Shown here one piece after another: positions 17,995 to 27,602 of a stretch of 64,000 nucleotides of DNA (positions within the stretch are counted from its first letter, which is position 1; each line of letters begins with the position of its first letter). The position numbers and the translations under genes were made by a program. This DNA comes from Deltaproteobacteria bacterium (GTDB lineage: Bacteria > Desulfobacterota > Deferrisomatia > Deferrisomatales > BM512). The stretch spans positions 1-64,000 of the forward strand of contig PKTT01000032.1 of the NCBI GenBank assembly GCA_002869015.1. Direction: 5' to 3'. The notes under the pieces are model-generated. The model had not been told where the DNA came from, ran no database searches, and worked only from the letters and a program-made list of their open reading frames with translations.

Positions 17995-19065
17995 TTGGAG
18001 TTTTTCGCTAAAGCCCATGACCATCTTAGGGCGATTCTTAAAGAGCAAAACCTTGATGGCGCCTTGGTGACGGATCTGGCTAACGTAAGAAGGCTTTGCG
18101 GCTTCACTGGCTCCAATGGTGCGCTCCTGATTACCCACAGCGATGCACTTTTCTTAACAGACTCCCGTTACACTACGCAGGCGTTAGCGGAAACCAGCGA
18201 CGTGGAGGTGCGCGAGGGCGGTGGAAAAAAGCTGCCCTTTGGCGCGCTGATAAATGACCTTTGCCTTGAACGGGTTGGATATGAGGGGCAAAATCTAAAT
18301 TGTGCGGCTTTTCGTTCGCTTAAAGAGAAAGCCAAAAGTGTTGAGCTGTGTGATCTAGGGGACGCGGTATCAAAGATACGCCAATTGAAGGGACCACAGG
18401 AAATAGAGAAGATGCTTGCGGCATCTGGACTTGCTGAAGAAGCGTTGAAAGAGGCCATAAGGCTTTTTAAACCTGGAGTTACCGAGCTTGAAATTGCAGC
18501 TGAGTTCCAAATTGCTGTTATTAGGAGGGGGGGAAAGCTCTCCTTTGACGTTATTGTAGCTGGCGGGCCCAATGCAGCTATGCCTCACGCAATGCCGGGT
18601 AAGCGAAAGTTTGCAGAGGGGGACTTGGTAGTAGTTGATTTCGGCGTCCTGCTGGATGGTTACTGTTCGGATCAGACGGTAACAATTCCGGTAGGGAGAG
18701 TTTCCGACAATTTTCTTGAAGTTTATGAAGTGGTAAAAAGGGCTCAGGATGCGGCGATATCAGCAGCAGTTCCTGGCGCAACTTTAGGGGCGGTGGATTC
18801 GGCTGCCAGGGATGTAATTGCCGCAGCTGGCTTTGGCGATTATTTCGGGCACGCTACCGGGCATGGCCTTGGCCTAGAGGTTCATGAATTGCCAGTGGTT
18901 GCGCCCAAGGCATCTGAGGTAGTAAAAGAGGGAATGGTTTTCACCGTTGAACCCGGTATATATATTCCAGGTGAGGTTGGCGTTCGCCTGGAGGATGTGG
19001 TTTATATTAACAGTGACGGCAACGAGCTTTTATCCACTTTGAATAAAGATTTCGGCAGCATTTAG
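17995..19065 (+). CDS. pepP: Xaa-Pro aminopeptidase, M24B family
   Basis: Metallopeptidase removing N-terminal residues before proline. About 356 residues from TTG 17995, which has AGAGG 7 nt upstream; a TTG at 17965 would overlap aroQ by 20 nt. An N-terminal creatinase-like domain (LVTDLANVRRLCGFTGSNGALLIT) precedes the pita-bread domain. Metal ligands appear as Asp in VVVDFG, Asp in GYCSDQT, His in GHATGHGLGLEVHE, and Glu in FTVEPGIYIPG and VRLEDVV. An aroQ-pepP pairing is common in this lineage and is often followed by efp, which is not seen here. Confidence 0.93.
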   Translation: MEFFAKAHDHLRAILKEQNLDGALVTDLANVRRLCGFTGSNGALLITHSDALFLTDSRYTTQALAETSDVEVREGGGKKLPFGALINDLCLERVGYEGQNLNCAAFRSLKEKAKSVELCDLGDAVSKIRQLKGPQEIEKMLAASGLAEEALKEAIRLFKPGVTELEIAAEFQIAVIRRGGKLSFDVIVAGGPNAAMPHAMPGKRKFAEGDLVVVDFGVLLDGYCSDQTVTIPVGRVSDNFLEVYEVVKRAQDAAISAAVPGATLGAVDSAARDVIAAAGFGDYFGHATGHGLGLEVHELPVVAPKASEVVKEGMVFTVEPGIYIPGEVGVRLEDVVYINSDGNELLSTLNKDFGSI

Positions 19066-19089
19066 AATGATTTTAGACTGGAGCAAAAG

Positions 19090-19467
19090 ATGAAGATACC
19101 GGAGAATTTGAAATACCATTCCGAACACACCTGGGCCTCAGTGGACGCTGGAGTAGCTACCGTAGGTATCACTGATTTCGCGCAGGATGAGCTTGGAGAC
19201 ATTATCTTTGTCGAATTGCCCGAGATAGGGCAAAATGTGAAAGTATCTGATATCTTCGGATCAGTAGAATCATCGAAGTCGGTTTCAGACCTCTATTCTC
19301 CGGTATCAGGCGAAGTTATTGAGGTAAACAATGCGCTTGATGACGAGCCGGAAACTATAAATGACGATCCATATGGGGCTGGCTGGATCATGAAGGTTAA
19401 ATTGTCCGATTCTCTGGATAGTTTCAACCTTCTAGACGCAGAAGCCTATAAATCAGAGATCGCTTAG
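19090..19467 (+). CDS. gcvH: Glycine cleavage system H protein
   Basis: Lipoyl carrier of 125 residues. The lipoylated lysine is in SVESSKSVSDLYSPVSGEV, and the N-terminal YHSEHTWASV and central ITDFAQDELGDIIFVELPEIG are typical of GcvH. GGAG lies upstream of the ATG. No gcvT, gcvP or lipoyl ligase gene is visible in the window, so it is an orphan here; the rest of the system may be elsewhere, or it may serve as a lipoyl relay. Confidence 0.93.
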   Translation: MKIPENLKYHSEHTWASVDAGVATVGITDFAQDELGDIIFVELPEIGQNVKVSDIFGSVESSKSVSDLYSPVSGEVIEVNNALDDEPETINDDPYGAGWIMKVKLSDSLDSFNLLDAEAYKSEIA

Positions 19468-19485
19468 CTCAAAATTTGGGGCACG

Positions 19486-21483
19486 ATGGCAACCAACAAG
19501 AGCAAAATTGAGAAAAAGGCCCTGGCATTTCTTCAGAAGGGCAACTACAGGAAAGCTGCGCTCGAATACGAGAAGCTCGTTGCGGACTCCCCTAAGGATA
19601 TCCGTGCGCATGAAAAACTACTAGACCTATACCTGCGGATAGGCAAAAGAGTTGATGCGATTAACGAGTGTAAAACAGTCTCGGAGCATTACCTCGCAGG
19701 TGGTTTTATTCCACGCGCGATTGCGGCGTGGAAAAAATGCGCGCGTGTAGATCGTGAAAATCCAGATATTTATAGAAACCTGGGCGAACTGTACCTAAAG
19801 CAGAAGCTTGTTGGTGATGCTCTAAACTCCTTTCAGCGTTGCGCAGCACTTCTAAGAAAAGCTGACAGGCCTGAGGAGGCCGCCTCCGTGCTCTCCATGA
19901 TGGAGGAGCTAGCGCCCAAAAATCCCATGATTAAGCTACTCCTTGCAGAGCACCACTTGCAGTTGGAGCAGTATGAGGAGTTTAAAACACACCTTGACCG
20001 CGCAATAGGTCAACTTCAGGAGTCGGGTCGTAAGCACAAACTCCTCGCGGCCCTTGAAAACCTCTACAAAAAACACAGCAGGCCTGAGCTGATAAAGCCT
20101 CTGGCAGAGCTCTATGTAAATATGGGGCAACATGAAGAAGCCCTCGAGTTCATAAGAGATGGCTTAGGTGTGCTCCCTGGCGACAGGGGCCTTAGGCTAG
20201 ATGCGATCAATGCACATATAGCGCTGGGCAACCAGGATGAAGCTAGAAGGATGGCGCATGAACTCTATGAGGAGAACCCATCTGATATTCTCATAATGGA
20301 GCAGCTTGCATATTTTGCTGAATCATCTGGAAACATTGATGAGCAGGTCTCCTGGTACGAGCGTCTTTCGGTTGCCTGTAGGGATCAGGGCCAAGAGGTC
20401 AAGGCGGGCCGTTATGAGAAGAAAGCCAAGGAATTGGCACCGCAGAGCGAGGAACCCGCTTTCTCCTTTGATGGAGGCGAGGTAGACGCTGTTTTTGATT
20501 CATTGGTTACCGAGGATGAACCCCAACCGCTTGATAAAAACGAATTTAGTCCTGAAGAGCTTGAGGACGGCCTCAAAGAGGCGGATCTATATCTAAAATA
20601 CGGTCTTGAAGATAAGGCAAAGGAGAAGCTCCTAGAGCTTGTCGAGATAGAACCTGAGAACGTTGCGACTCGCAGGAAGCTAAGGGATATTTACTTCCGG
20701 CGCTCCGAGATGGATGCTTGGAGCATAGAGCAGCTCAAAATTGCTGAAATTTTAAATCGAGCCGGTGAGCTTCATGATGCCGCCGCAACCTATGCGGCAG
20801 TTCTTGAGGAGCTGCCAGATAACGAGCAGGCAAAGGAGGGGCTGGCTGCGCTGACTCCAAATAAAGAGGTCGAGTCAGAGGAGCTGGTGCTCAGCAGGAC
20901 AACGCCACATGAACCCGAGGCGGGCGACTTGCAGATGCTTGAGGTGGAGCCGGGCGGAGCAGAGGACCTTCTTGATAATGACCTGGGAGAGCTTGAGTAT
21001 GACCTCGCTTCAGGGATCGCCGGTTTTGAGGGGATTGACGCAACCGAGCTAGGAGACATAGTAAAAGAGTTTAAGGCTGGAGTCTCTGAAAAACTTGAGG
21101 AGGAGGACTTCTCAACACATTACGATTTAGGTGTTGCCTATAAAGAGATGGGGCTACTTGAAGAGGCGCTCGCGGAATTTCAGATTGCAGCAAAGAGCCC
21201 TGAAAAAGCAAAAGATTCCTATGCTTCAATGGCGATGATATTCGAATCAACCGGTCAGCTTAAGGAGGCGCGCGCTGCCCTTTTGAAGTCGCTTGACGCT
21301 CTGGGAGAGGTCGGCGGCGATGAGCGCGCCGCAGTGCTTTTTGAGCTAGGAATTCTCTGTGAAAATATGGGCGAATTGGAGAGGGCCAAGGCATATTATA
21401 CAGAGACAAATGACATAAGCCCGGATATGCGGGATGTCGCAGCGAGGCTGGAGGCCATTTCAGCCCTGCTTGGCTCCAATTAA
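19486..21483 (+). CDS. Large tetratricopeptide-repeat protein
   Basis: Cytosolic, 665 residues, no signal peptide or membrane segment. It is made almost wholly of TPR-type helix pairs: N-terminal block (AALEYEKLVADSPKDIRAHEKLLDLYLRIG), middle block around residues 100-310, an acidic spacer (about 325-365 and 460-520), and a C-terminal block with a clear consensus repeat (HYDLGVAYKEMGLLEEALAEFQIA). Similar TPR proteins are common in Desulfuromonadota and Myxococcota, but the function is unknown to me. It starts 18 nt after gcvH. A scaffold role in pilus or envelope assembly is only a guess. Confidence 0.82.
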   Translation: MATNKSKIEKKALAFLQKGNYRKAALEYEKLVADSPKDIRAHEKLLDLYLRIGKRVDAINECKTVSEHYLAGGFIPRAIAAWKKCARVDRENPDIYRNLGELYLKQKLVGDALNSFQRCAALLRKADRPEEAASVLSMMEELAPKNPMIKLLLAEHHLQLEQYEEFKTHLDRAIGQLQESGRKHKLLAALENLYKKHSRPELIKPLAELYVNMGQHEEALEFIRDGLGVLPGDRGLRLDAINAHIALGNQDEARRMAHELYEENPSDILIMEQLAYFAESSGNIDEQVSWYERLSVACRDQGQEVKAGRYEKKAKELAPQSEEPAFSFDGGEVDAVFDSLVTEDEPQPLDKNEFSPEELEDGLKEADLYLKYGLEDKAKEKLLELVEIEPENVATRRKLRDIYFRRSEMDAWSIEQLKIAEILNRAGELHDAAATYAAVLEELPDNEQAKEGLAALTPNKEVESEELVLSRTTPHEPEAGDLQMLEVEPGGAEDLLDNDLGELEYDLASGIAGFEGIDATELGDIVKEFKAGVSEKLEEEDFSTHYDLGVAYKEMGLLEEALAEFQIAAKSPEKAKDSYASMAMIFESTGQLKEARAALLKSLDALGEVGGDERAAVLFELGILCENMGELERAKAYYTETNDISPDMRDVAARLEAISALLGSN

Positions 21484-21561
21484 CTACACAGAAAGCCTTG
21501 CAAACAACCACTGCGAACCTTACATTTCCCTGACGCTGTAATAGTTTGTTCGCCAAGCAAA

Positions 21562-21646
21562 GGCGCGACTCCAGAGTTTTGTGGAGCTGCGCCGGGTTTG
21601 TATTTGGCAACCGGAGTCGCCAGTCAGGCTTCCTATTTTGACTGGC
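21562..21646 (+). terminator. Two hairpins between TPR gene and secA
   Basis: The 259-nt gap before secA holds an imperfect stem, GGCGCGACTCCA (21562-21573) with TGGAGCTGCGCC (21582-21593), and a second 8-bp stem, GCCAGTCA (21619-21626) with TGACTGGC (21639-21646). Either could end the TPR transcript. A role in the secA leader is also possible. No short secretion-monitor gene with a clear signal peptide is seen. Confidence 0.35.
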
Positions 21647-21742
21647 CCCTTTCCCGGTGTTAACATCGGAATTTCACAGCATTTTTCAACCCCGCCTCAA
21701 AAATATTCGAGCATCTTCTACAGGACCGCTCGGGAGCTTTAA

Positions 21743-24448
21743 ATGATTAACTCTATAATGAAAAAAGTCTTCGGCACCCGTAATGACAGAGAGCTAAAGA
21801 GGATCAACCTGATAGTTGATGAGATAAACGCGTTGGAGGAGGAAACCTCCTCGCTCTCTGATGAAGAGCTTAAAGCCAAGACAGCTGAGTTTAAGACTCG
21901 CCTCGCCGAAGGGGAGACCCTTGATGATTTATTGCCCGAAGCTTTTGCTGTAGTCAGGGAGGCTGCCGTACGCACCCTCCAAATGCGTCACTTTGATTGC
22001 CAGCTAATTGGCGGCGTCGTCTTGCACGAAGGAAAAATTGCAGAGATGAAGACGGGCGAGGGCAAGACTCTCGTTGCCACATTACCCGTTTATTTGAATG
22101 CGCTAACGGGTGAGGGAGTGCACGTAGTTACCGTCAACGACTATCTTGCGCGCCGAGATGCTGAATGGATGGGCGAAGTGTACTCCTTCTTGGGGATAAG
22201 CACTGGCGTTGTGGTTCCCGGACTTGACGACTCAGAGCGCCGCGCTGCCTATGCCAGCGATGTCATTTACGGCACAAACAACGAATTAGGCTTTGACCAC
22301 CTGCGGGACAATATGAAGTACCGCTTGGAGGATTACGTCCAACGCAGCTACGCCTTCGCAATTGTCGATGAGGTAGACTCAATTCTGGTAGATGAGGCGA
22401 GAACTCCCCTCATAATCTCAGGCCCCTCTGAGGACTCCACAGACAAGTATTACATCATCAACAAGATAATCCCATATCTTAAGCGCTCTGAAAGCGAGGA
22501 GGGCGGAGATGGAGATTTCAACGTCGATGAGAAGGATAAAGCCGTTACCCTTACGGAGAACGGAGTTGAGAAGGTTGAACGCCTCCTGAAAATTCAAAAC
22601 CTTTATGACCCTAAGAATATTGAAGTTCTTCATCATGTCAACCAAGCCCTGAAAGCTCATAATCTCTTTAAACGAGACGTTGATTATGTGGTCAAAGAGG
22701 GTGAGGTCATGATTGTAGATGAGTTCACCGGCAGGTTAATGCCAGGTCGCCGTTGGAGTGACGGCCTGCATCAGGCTGTGGAGGCTAAAGAGGGTGTCAA
22801 CATAGCCAGCGAAAACCAGACGCTGGCCTCAGTCACCTTCCAGAACTATTTTCGCATGTACAAAAAACTCTCCGGCATGACAGGCACCGCCGACACAGAG
22901 GCGACTGAATTCCAGGAGACTTACGGCCTTGAAGTGATAGTAATTCCAACCAACAAGCCTATGGCGAGAAAAGATTACCCGGATGTCGTATACCGGAGTA
23001 AGAGAGAGAAATATAACGCAGTCATCGAAGAGATAAAGGAACTCCACGAAAATGGGCAGCCCGTACTTGTGGGGACAATATCTATCGAAGACTCTGAGCG
23101 TATCTCACATATGCTGAAGAAGCAGAAGGTGAAGCACCATGTCCTTAATGCTAAATACCATGAGCAGGAAGCGGAGATAGTTGCTCAGGCAGGTAGAAAG
23201 GGCGCTATAACGATTTCGACCAACATGGCTGGCCGTGGTACGGACATTATGCTTGGCGGCAACCCTGTCTTTATGGCAAAGAGTGAGTTCGATCCCGTTA
23301 ACGACAGGGAGAGGTATCTTGAAGCTCTGGAAAAGTACAGAGAGCAGTGCGCCAAAGAGCATGAAGAAGTTTTGGCTGCTGGTGGGCTACACATCCTGGG
23401 TACCGAGCGCCATGAATCAAGGCGTATCGATAACCAGTTGAGGGGGCGCTCCGGCAGGCAGGGCGACCCCGGTTCTAGCCGTTTCTACCTGAGCCTTGAG
23501 GATGACCTCATGCGTATCTTCGGCTCAGAGCGGATTAGCGGGCTGCTGACAAAGTTAGGTTTGCAGGATGGTGAGGATATCCAACACCCTTGGATATCGA
23601 AGGCAATAGAGAACGCGCAGAAGAAGGTTGAGGGCCACAACTACGATATACGTAAGCATCTCCTTGAGTATGATGATGTTATGAACCGCCAGCGTGAAGC
23701 TATCTACACGTGGCGCAGAGAGGTTCTTGGCTCCGACGACCTTGCGCCTCATGTAAGAGAGCTTGCCGAAGCTGTTGCCGGGGATATCTTCGATGCTCGC
23801 TGCCCTAAGGGTGAAGAGTCGAAGTGGGATATAGCTGGGCTAAAAGAAGCTATTTACAACCAGTTCTTTTTTAATATAGAGGAGGACGACTCCGAACTTC
23901 TGGCGCTAAAGGAAAATCTGGATGGAGAGATCATAAAACGTGTTATGGCTCGCTACGAGGAGAAGTTGGCCGAATTCGGCCCACACGCAAACCAGCTCCA
24001 CCGGTACGTGCTTATTAACAATATAGATTCAAGCTGGAAAGACCACCTGCTAGGAATGGACCACCTAAAATCCGGTATAGGGCTGAGGGGCTACGCGCAG
24101 GAGAACCCCCTCACAGTATATAAGCGCGAGGGGTACGAGATGTTCATCGATATGCGCCAGCGCGTTGAGGAGACAGCCTTAAACCAGCTCTTCCGCATCC
24201 AGATCGAGGAGAACAGCAGCGTCGCGGAGGAGATGAGCCACGAGGATCGTGGTGAAGCAAAGCCTGCGCCGGATGTTCCTTTGGGCCCTCGGGCATCAGC
24301 GGTAAAGAGCAAGCCTCAGGCAGCTGGAGGGATACAGAAGGCGGAGCCCGTCAAGGGGTCCGCGCCCAAAGTCGGCCGTAACGACCCCTGCCCTTGCGGC
24401 AGCGGTAAAAAATATAAAAAATGCTGTGGAAGGAATAAAGGTGTTTGA
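21743..24448 (+). CDS. secA: Preprotein translocase ATPase SecA
   Basis: Motor of the Sec pathway, 901 residues. Motor domain 1 has [20 protein letters not shown] (Walker A) and [19 protein letters not shown] (Walker B). The preprotein cross-linking region follows, then [19 protein letters not shown] and [25 protein letters not shown] of motor domain 2. The C-terminus ends in the zinc-binding SEC-C motif [13 protein letters not shown], which binds SecB and lipids. ATG 21743 has GGGAG about 8 nt upstream; an internal ATG five codons on is less likely. The stop overlaps the argJ ATG (TGATG). Confidence 0.97.
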   Translation: MINSIMKKVFGTRNDRELKRINLIVDEINALEEETSSLSDEELKAKTAEFKTRLAEGETLDDLLPEAFAVVREAAVRTLQMRHFDCQLIGGVVLHEGKIAEMKTGEGKTLVATLPVYLNALTGEGVHVVTVNDYLARRDAEWMGEVYSFLGISTGVVVPGLDDSERRAAYASDVIYGTNNELGFDHLRDNMKYRLEDYVQRSYAFAIVDEVDSILVDEARTPLIISGPSEDSTDKYYIINKIIPYLKRSESEEGGDGDFNVDEKDKAVTLTENGVEKVERLLKIQNLYDPKNIEVLHHVNQALKAHNLFKRDVDYVVKEGEVMIVDEFTGRLMPGRRWSDGLHQAVEAKEGVNIASENQTLASVTFQNYFRMYKKLSGMTGTADTEATEFQETYGLEVIVIPTNKPMARKDYPDVVYRSKREKYNAVIEEIKELHENGQPVLVGTISIEDSERISHMLKKQKVKHHVLNAKYHEQEAEIVAQAGRKGAITISTNMAGRGTDIMLGGNPVFMAKSEFDPVNDRERYLEALEKYREQCAKEHEEVLAAGGLHILGTERHESRRIDNQLRGRSGRQGDPGSSRFYLSLEDDLMRIFGSERISGLLTKLGLQDGEDIQHPWISKAIENAQKKVEGHNYDIRKHLLEYDDVMNRQREAIYTWRREVLGSDDLAPHVRELAEAVAGDIFDARCPKGEESKWDIAGLKEAIYNQFFFNIEEDDSELLALKENLDGEIIKRVMARYEEKLAEFGPHANQLHRYVLINNIDSSWKDHLLGMDHLKSGIGLRGYAQENPLTVYKREGYEMFIDMRQRVEETALNQLFRIQIEENSSVAEEMSHEDRGEAKPAPDVPLGPRASAVKSKPQAAGGIQKAEPVKGSAPKVGRNDPCPCGSGKKYKKCCGRNKGV

Positions 24449-25605
24449 TGGTTCCCAGGGGTTTCAAATTCGCCGCTGTAGAGGCGGGTATAAAGTATTC
24501 AGGTAGGCTTGATCTGGGGCTTATACTTTGTGAAGGGGCAGCATCCGTTGCCGCTACTTTTACCAAGAACACTATCGTTGCCGCCCCGGTAACCCTCTCT
24601 AAGGAGCGGATAAAGAGCGGGTATACACGTGGCGTTTTGGTCAACTCGGGGAACGCCAACGCCTGTAATGGCGAAGCGGGCATGACAGCTGCGATAAAGA
24701 GCAGCGCCAAGATAGCCGCTGAGCTTGGCATAGCCAGTGAAGATTTGCTTGTGTGTTCCACAGGGGTTATTGGTTTACCCCTGCCGGCAGAAAAGTTCGA
24801 GGCGGCTGCGCCTTCGCTGATCGCTGCGCTTTGCGATGATATCTCCCCATTTTCAAGGGCGATCATGACCACGGACCTGGTGCCGAAGGTGGCCTCGCGT
24901 TCATTTAAAAGTGGGCAGGAGACTATCACAGTTACGGGAATTGCGAAGGGCTCGGGAATGATAAAGCCGAATATGGCTACCATGCTCGCCTTTATTGTGA
25001 CAGATGCAGGACTTGAGACGGAAATTTTGAGGAAATCCCTTGTCCGCGCCGTTGAGCTCTCTTTCAATCGGATAACAGTTGACGGGGATACCTCGACCAA
25101 CGACACAGCTATTTTGATGGCTAGTGGTGCTGGCGGCAAACTGGACGACGTTAATTCCTTCGATGAAGCCCTCACCGAGGTATTAAAAGAGTTGGCGAGG
25201 ATGATAGTCAAGGATGGTGAGGGGGCTACAAAGGTTGTAGATATAACCGTAACCGGGGCCAAGGATGAAGAGCTCGCCAAGAGGGCGGCTTTTACCATCG
25301 CCGAGTCACCCTTGGTTAAAACAGCCCTTTATGGTGAAGACCCAAACTGGGGCAGGATCGCTGGCGCGCTGGGTAGGAGTGGCGCTCATGATGGCGGGCC
25401 CTTCTCAATTTTGGTAGGTGATGTTGAGATAGTAGCCGGGGGCGTTGGTGTCGGTGCAGACGCTGAGCGCAGAGCGCATGAGATTATGACGGGTGATGAG
25501 TTTTCGATAACGATTAAAGTCGGGGATGGGCCGGGAGAAGCAACCGTCACCACCTGCGACTTTTCTGAAAAATACATAACGATAAATGCTGACTACCGTT
25601 CCTGA
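24448..25605 (+). CDS. argJ: Glutamate N-acetyltransferase / amino-acid acetyltransferase ArgJ
   Basis: Recycles the acetyl group from acetylornithine to glutamate in arginine biosynthesis. An Ntn-type autoprocessing enzyme: the cleavage site and nucleophile are in KPNMATMLAF (Thr at about residue 178), preceded by KGSGM. Other motifs are VNSGNANACNGE, DLVPK, VDGDTSTNDTAILMASG and YGEDPNWGRIAGALGRSG. The 385-residue reading starts at an ATG overlapping the secA stop. Whether it is mono- or bifunctional cannot be told from sequence alone. No other arg gene lies nearby. Confidence 0.95.
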   Translation: MVPRGFKFAAVEAGIKYSGRLDLGLILCEGAASVAATFTKNTIVAAPVTLSKERIKSGYTRGVLVNSGNANACNGEAGMTAAIKSSAKIAAELGIASEDLLVCSTGVIGLPLPAEKFEAAAPSLIAALCDDISPFSRAIMTTDLVPKVASRSFKSGQETITVTGIAKGSGMIKPNMATMLAFIVTDAGLETEILRKSLVRAVELSFNRITVDGDTSTNDTAILMASGAGGKLDDVNSFDEALTEVLKELARMIVKDGEGATKVVDITVTGAKDEELAKRAAFTIAESPLVKTALYGEDPNWGRIAGALGRSGAHDGGPFSILVGDVEIVAGGVGVGADAERRAHEIMTGDEFSITIKVGDGPGEATVTTCDFSEKYITINADYRS

Positions 25606-25625
25606 GTGGACGCTGGAGATAAGAG

Positions 25626-26696
25626 ATGAATAAGGAAGTCTATAATTTCTTCAAAAAATTTGCTGACAGCCCCAGCCCATCAGGTTTTGAGCAGCCTGCC
25701 CAGCGTCTATGGCGCGAGTACGTAGGTAAATTTGCGGACTCGATTGAGAGTGACGTGATGGGCAACACTTGGGGCGTCTTAAATGGTGAGGCCAATGGAC
25801 CCAAGGTCATGCTTGCGGGCCATGCCGATGAAGTCGGCCTTATGGTCAAATACATTGATGACGATGGATTCATCTTCTTCGCCCCCATTGGCGGCGTAGA
25901 CAGCCACCTGATGCCCGGCAAGCGGGTGCTCATACATGGCGCCAGAGGGCCTGTTGCAGGTGTAATCGGAAGAAAACCTATTCACCTCCTGGAGGTTGAA
26001 GAGCGCTCCAAGGTCTCCAAGGTAAAGGAGATGGCGATCGACATCGGCGCTGAGAACAGGGCCGCGGCAGAGGCGGTAATCTCAATCGGCGACCCTGTCA
26101 CCTTCTACGGAGAGGTAGAGCCTCTATTGGGCGACCTTGTAATGGGCCGTGGCTTCGATGATAAGGTTGGCTCCCTAATTGTGGCAGAGGTGCTTCGTTT
26201 ATCGGCGAAGAAGAAAAAGAGCCTCAACTGCGCTGTTTATGGTGTTTCAACGGTTCAGGAGGAGCTTGGCCTCAGGGGCGCGCACACCAGCACCTTTGGT
26301 ATCGACCCCCAGATCGGGATTTGCGTGGAGGTAACCTTCGCCATGGACCACCCCGGGACTGATAAGCGCTCTACCGGTGATATCAAGGTGGGCAAGGGCC
26401 CTGTAATTTCCAGAGGCGCCAATATTAACCACCGCCTCTTCGACCTCTTTTGCGAAGTGGCGAAGAAGAACAAGATACCTCACCAGATAGATGCCGCGCC
26501 CCGCGCCACAGGCACCGACGCCAATGTGATACAGCTGACCCGCTCAGGAGTAGCCACCTCGCTTATCTCGATTCCCCTGCGCTACATGCACACTTCGGGT
26601 GAGGTGCTGAGCCTTTCCGATGTGGAGAACGCGGCAAAGCTCATCGCCGGTGTAATCGCAAAGATTGACGGAGATATAAGCTGGATACCGGAGTAG
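25626..26696 (+). CDS. M42 family metallopeptidase (glutamyl/deblocking aminopeptidase)
   Basis: Cytosolic dodecameric TET-type aminopeptidase, 356 residues. Di-metal ligands and catalytic residues are visible: His in AGHADEVGLMV, Asp in MGRGFDDKVGS, the Glu pair in VQEELGLRGA, an acidic residue in ICVEVTFAMDHPG, and His in LRYMHTSGEVLS. IGRKPIH and PIGGVDSHLMPGKRV are typical of the family. GGAGATAAGAG lies before the ATG. It sits in a mixed housekeeping run between argJ and the RseC-like gene, so context adds little. Confidence 0.9.
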   Translation: MNKEVYNFFKKFADSPSPSGFEQPAQRLWREYVGKFADSIESDVMGNTWGVLNGEANGPKVMLAGHADEVGLMVKYIDDDGFIFFAPIGGVDSHLMPGKRVLIHGARGPVAGVIGRKPIHLLEVEERSKVSKVKEMAIDIGAENRAAAEAVISIGDPVTFYGEVEPLLGDLVMGRGFDDKVGSLIVAEVLRLSAKKKKSLNCAVYGVSTVQEELGLRGAHTSTFGIDPQIGICVEVTFAMDHPGTDKRSTGDIKVGKGPVISRGANINHRLFDLFCEVAKKNKIPHQIDAAPRATGTDANVIQLTRSGVATSLISIPLRYMHTSGEVLSLSDVENAAKLIAGVIAKIDGDISWIPE

Positions 26697-26702
26697 CCAA
26701 CC

Positions 26703-27134
26703 ATGATTGAGGAGTCCGCGCTGGTAGTTGAGACGGCGGCGGGAAAAGCCCTCGTCTCAACCATGCGCAGCGGCGCTTGCGGCAGCTGCTCTGCACAGGG
26801 TGGCTGTAAGGCGCTCGGCGGCGGCCGCGAGGCGAGGGTCTGGGTGGAGGACCCCATCGGAGTCAAAGAGGGTGATTCGGTAGTCGTGGAAATCTCGGAG
26901 ACCGCTTTTGTCAAAGCGGGGGTGGCTGTATACCTTGTACCGGTTGTCGCTCTTTTAGTGGGAGCTATCCTAGGTAATAAATTTGGTCCAGACATCGGCG
27001 TTAGCGCAGATTTAGGCGCATTTTTAATAGGCTCCGCTTCCCTGGGGCTGGCGCTTTTTGGGGCACGCTCCTGGGGTAGAAGGTATGCAACAGGGCCTAG
27101 AATTGTAAGAAGAGAGGTTCCGAAAAATGGCTAA
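26703..27134 (+). CDS. RseC/MucC-like SoxR-reducing system protein
   Basis: A 143-residue inner-membrane protein of the RseC family, whose E. coli member helps keep SoxR reduced and affects sigma-E signalling. The N-terminal Cys cluster (GACGSCSAQGGCKALGGG) could hold an iron-sulfur centre. Two membrane helices follow around residues 75-93 and 98-118, then a basic tail. No rnf, rpoE or rse gene is nearby, so the partner system is not known here. The stop overlaps the smpB ATG by 8 nt. Confidence 0.82.
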   Translation: MIEESALVVETAAGKALVSTMRSGACGSCSAQGGCKALGGGREARVWVEDPIGVKEGDSVVVEISETAFVKAGVAVYLVPVVALLVGAILGNKFGPDIGVSADLGAFLIGSASLGLALFGARSWGRRYATGPRIVRREVPKNG

Positions 27135-27600
27135 GGCCGGCCCCGACAAGGGGATCAAGACCGCCTGCACGAATAAAAAGGCCCGCCGCGATTACCAGAT
27201 AGAGGAGGTGATAGAGGCCGGGCTTGTGTTATGGGGCAATGAGGTCAAGAGTTTGCGTGACGGGCGGGCCAACCTAACCGATGCCTACGCAAAGTTTAGC
27301 GGTGGAGAGGTGTGGCTGACCGGGCTTCATATCACACCCTACTCCCATACTCGCATTGAGGAGCAGGACCCTACCCGCGAACGCAAGCTCCTGCTCCATG
27401 CCCGTGAGATTAGAAAGCTCGCCCAAAAGGTGCAGGAGCGGGGCTATACCCTCGTGCCGCTCAAAATTTATTTTAAACGCGGCATCGCCAAGGTAGAGTT
27501 GGGGCTTGGCAAAGGCAAAAAGTTCTACGACAAGCGGGAGGATATGAAAGCCCGTGATGCAAAGCGAGAGATGGAGAGGCAGGTTGCTTCCCGCGAATAG
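27127..27600 (+). CDS. smpB: SsrA-binding protein SmpB
   Basis: tmRNA-binding protein for trans-translation, 157 residues. Family motifs are ARRDYQIEEVIEAGLVLWGNEVKSLRDGRANLTDAYA, PYSHTRIEEQDPTRERKLLLH, and a C-terminal basic tail (KKFYDKREDMKARDAKREMERQ). The ssrA gene often lies near smpB but none is visible here. It ends 2 nt from the convergent ChaN-like gene, with no terminator hairpin between them. Confidence 0.96.
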   Translation: MAKAGPDKGIKTACTNKKARRDYQIEEVIEAGLVLWGNEVKSLRDGRANLTDAYAKFSGGEVWLTGLHITPYSHTRIEEQDPTRERKLLLHAREIRKLAQKVQERGYTLVPLKIYFKRGIAKVELGLGKGKKFYDKREDMKARDAKREMERQVASRE

Positions 27601-27602
27601 CC

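Noticed and set aside
24351-25298. 315-codon minus-strand reading frame over argJ
   Set aside because: Antisense to argJ, which has intact catalytic motifs. The translated product is low-complexity Ser/Ala/Val-rich and has no start signal.
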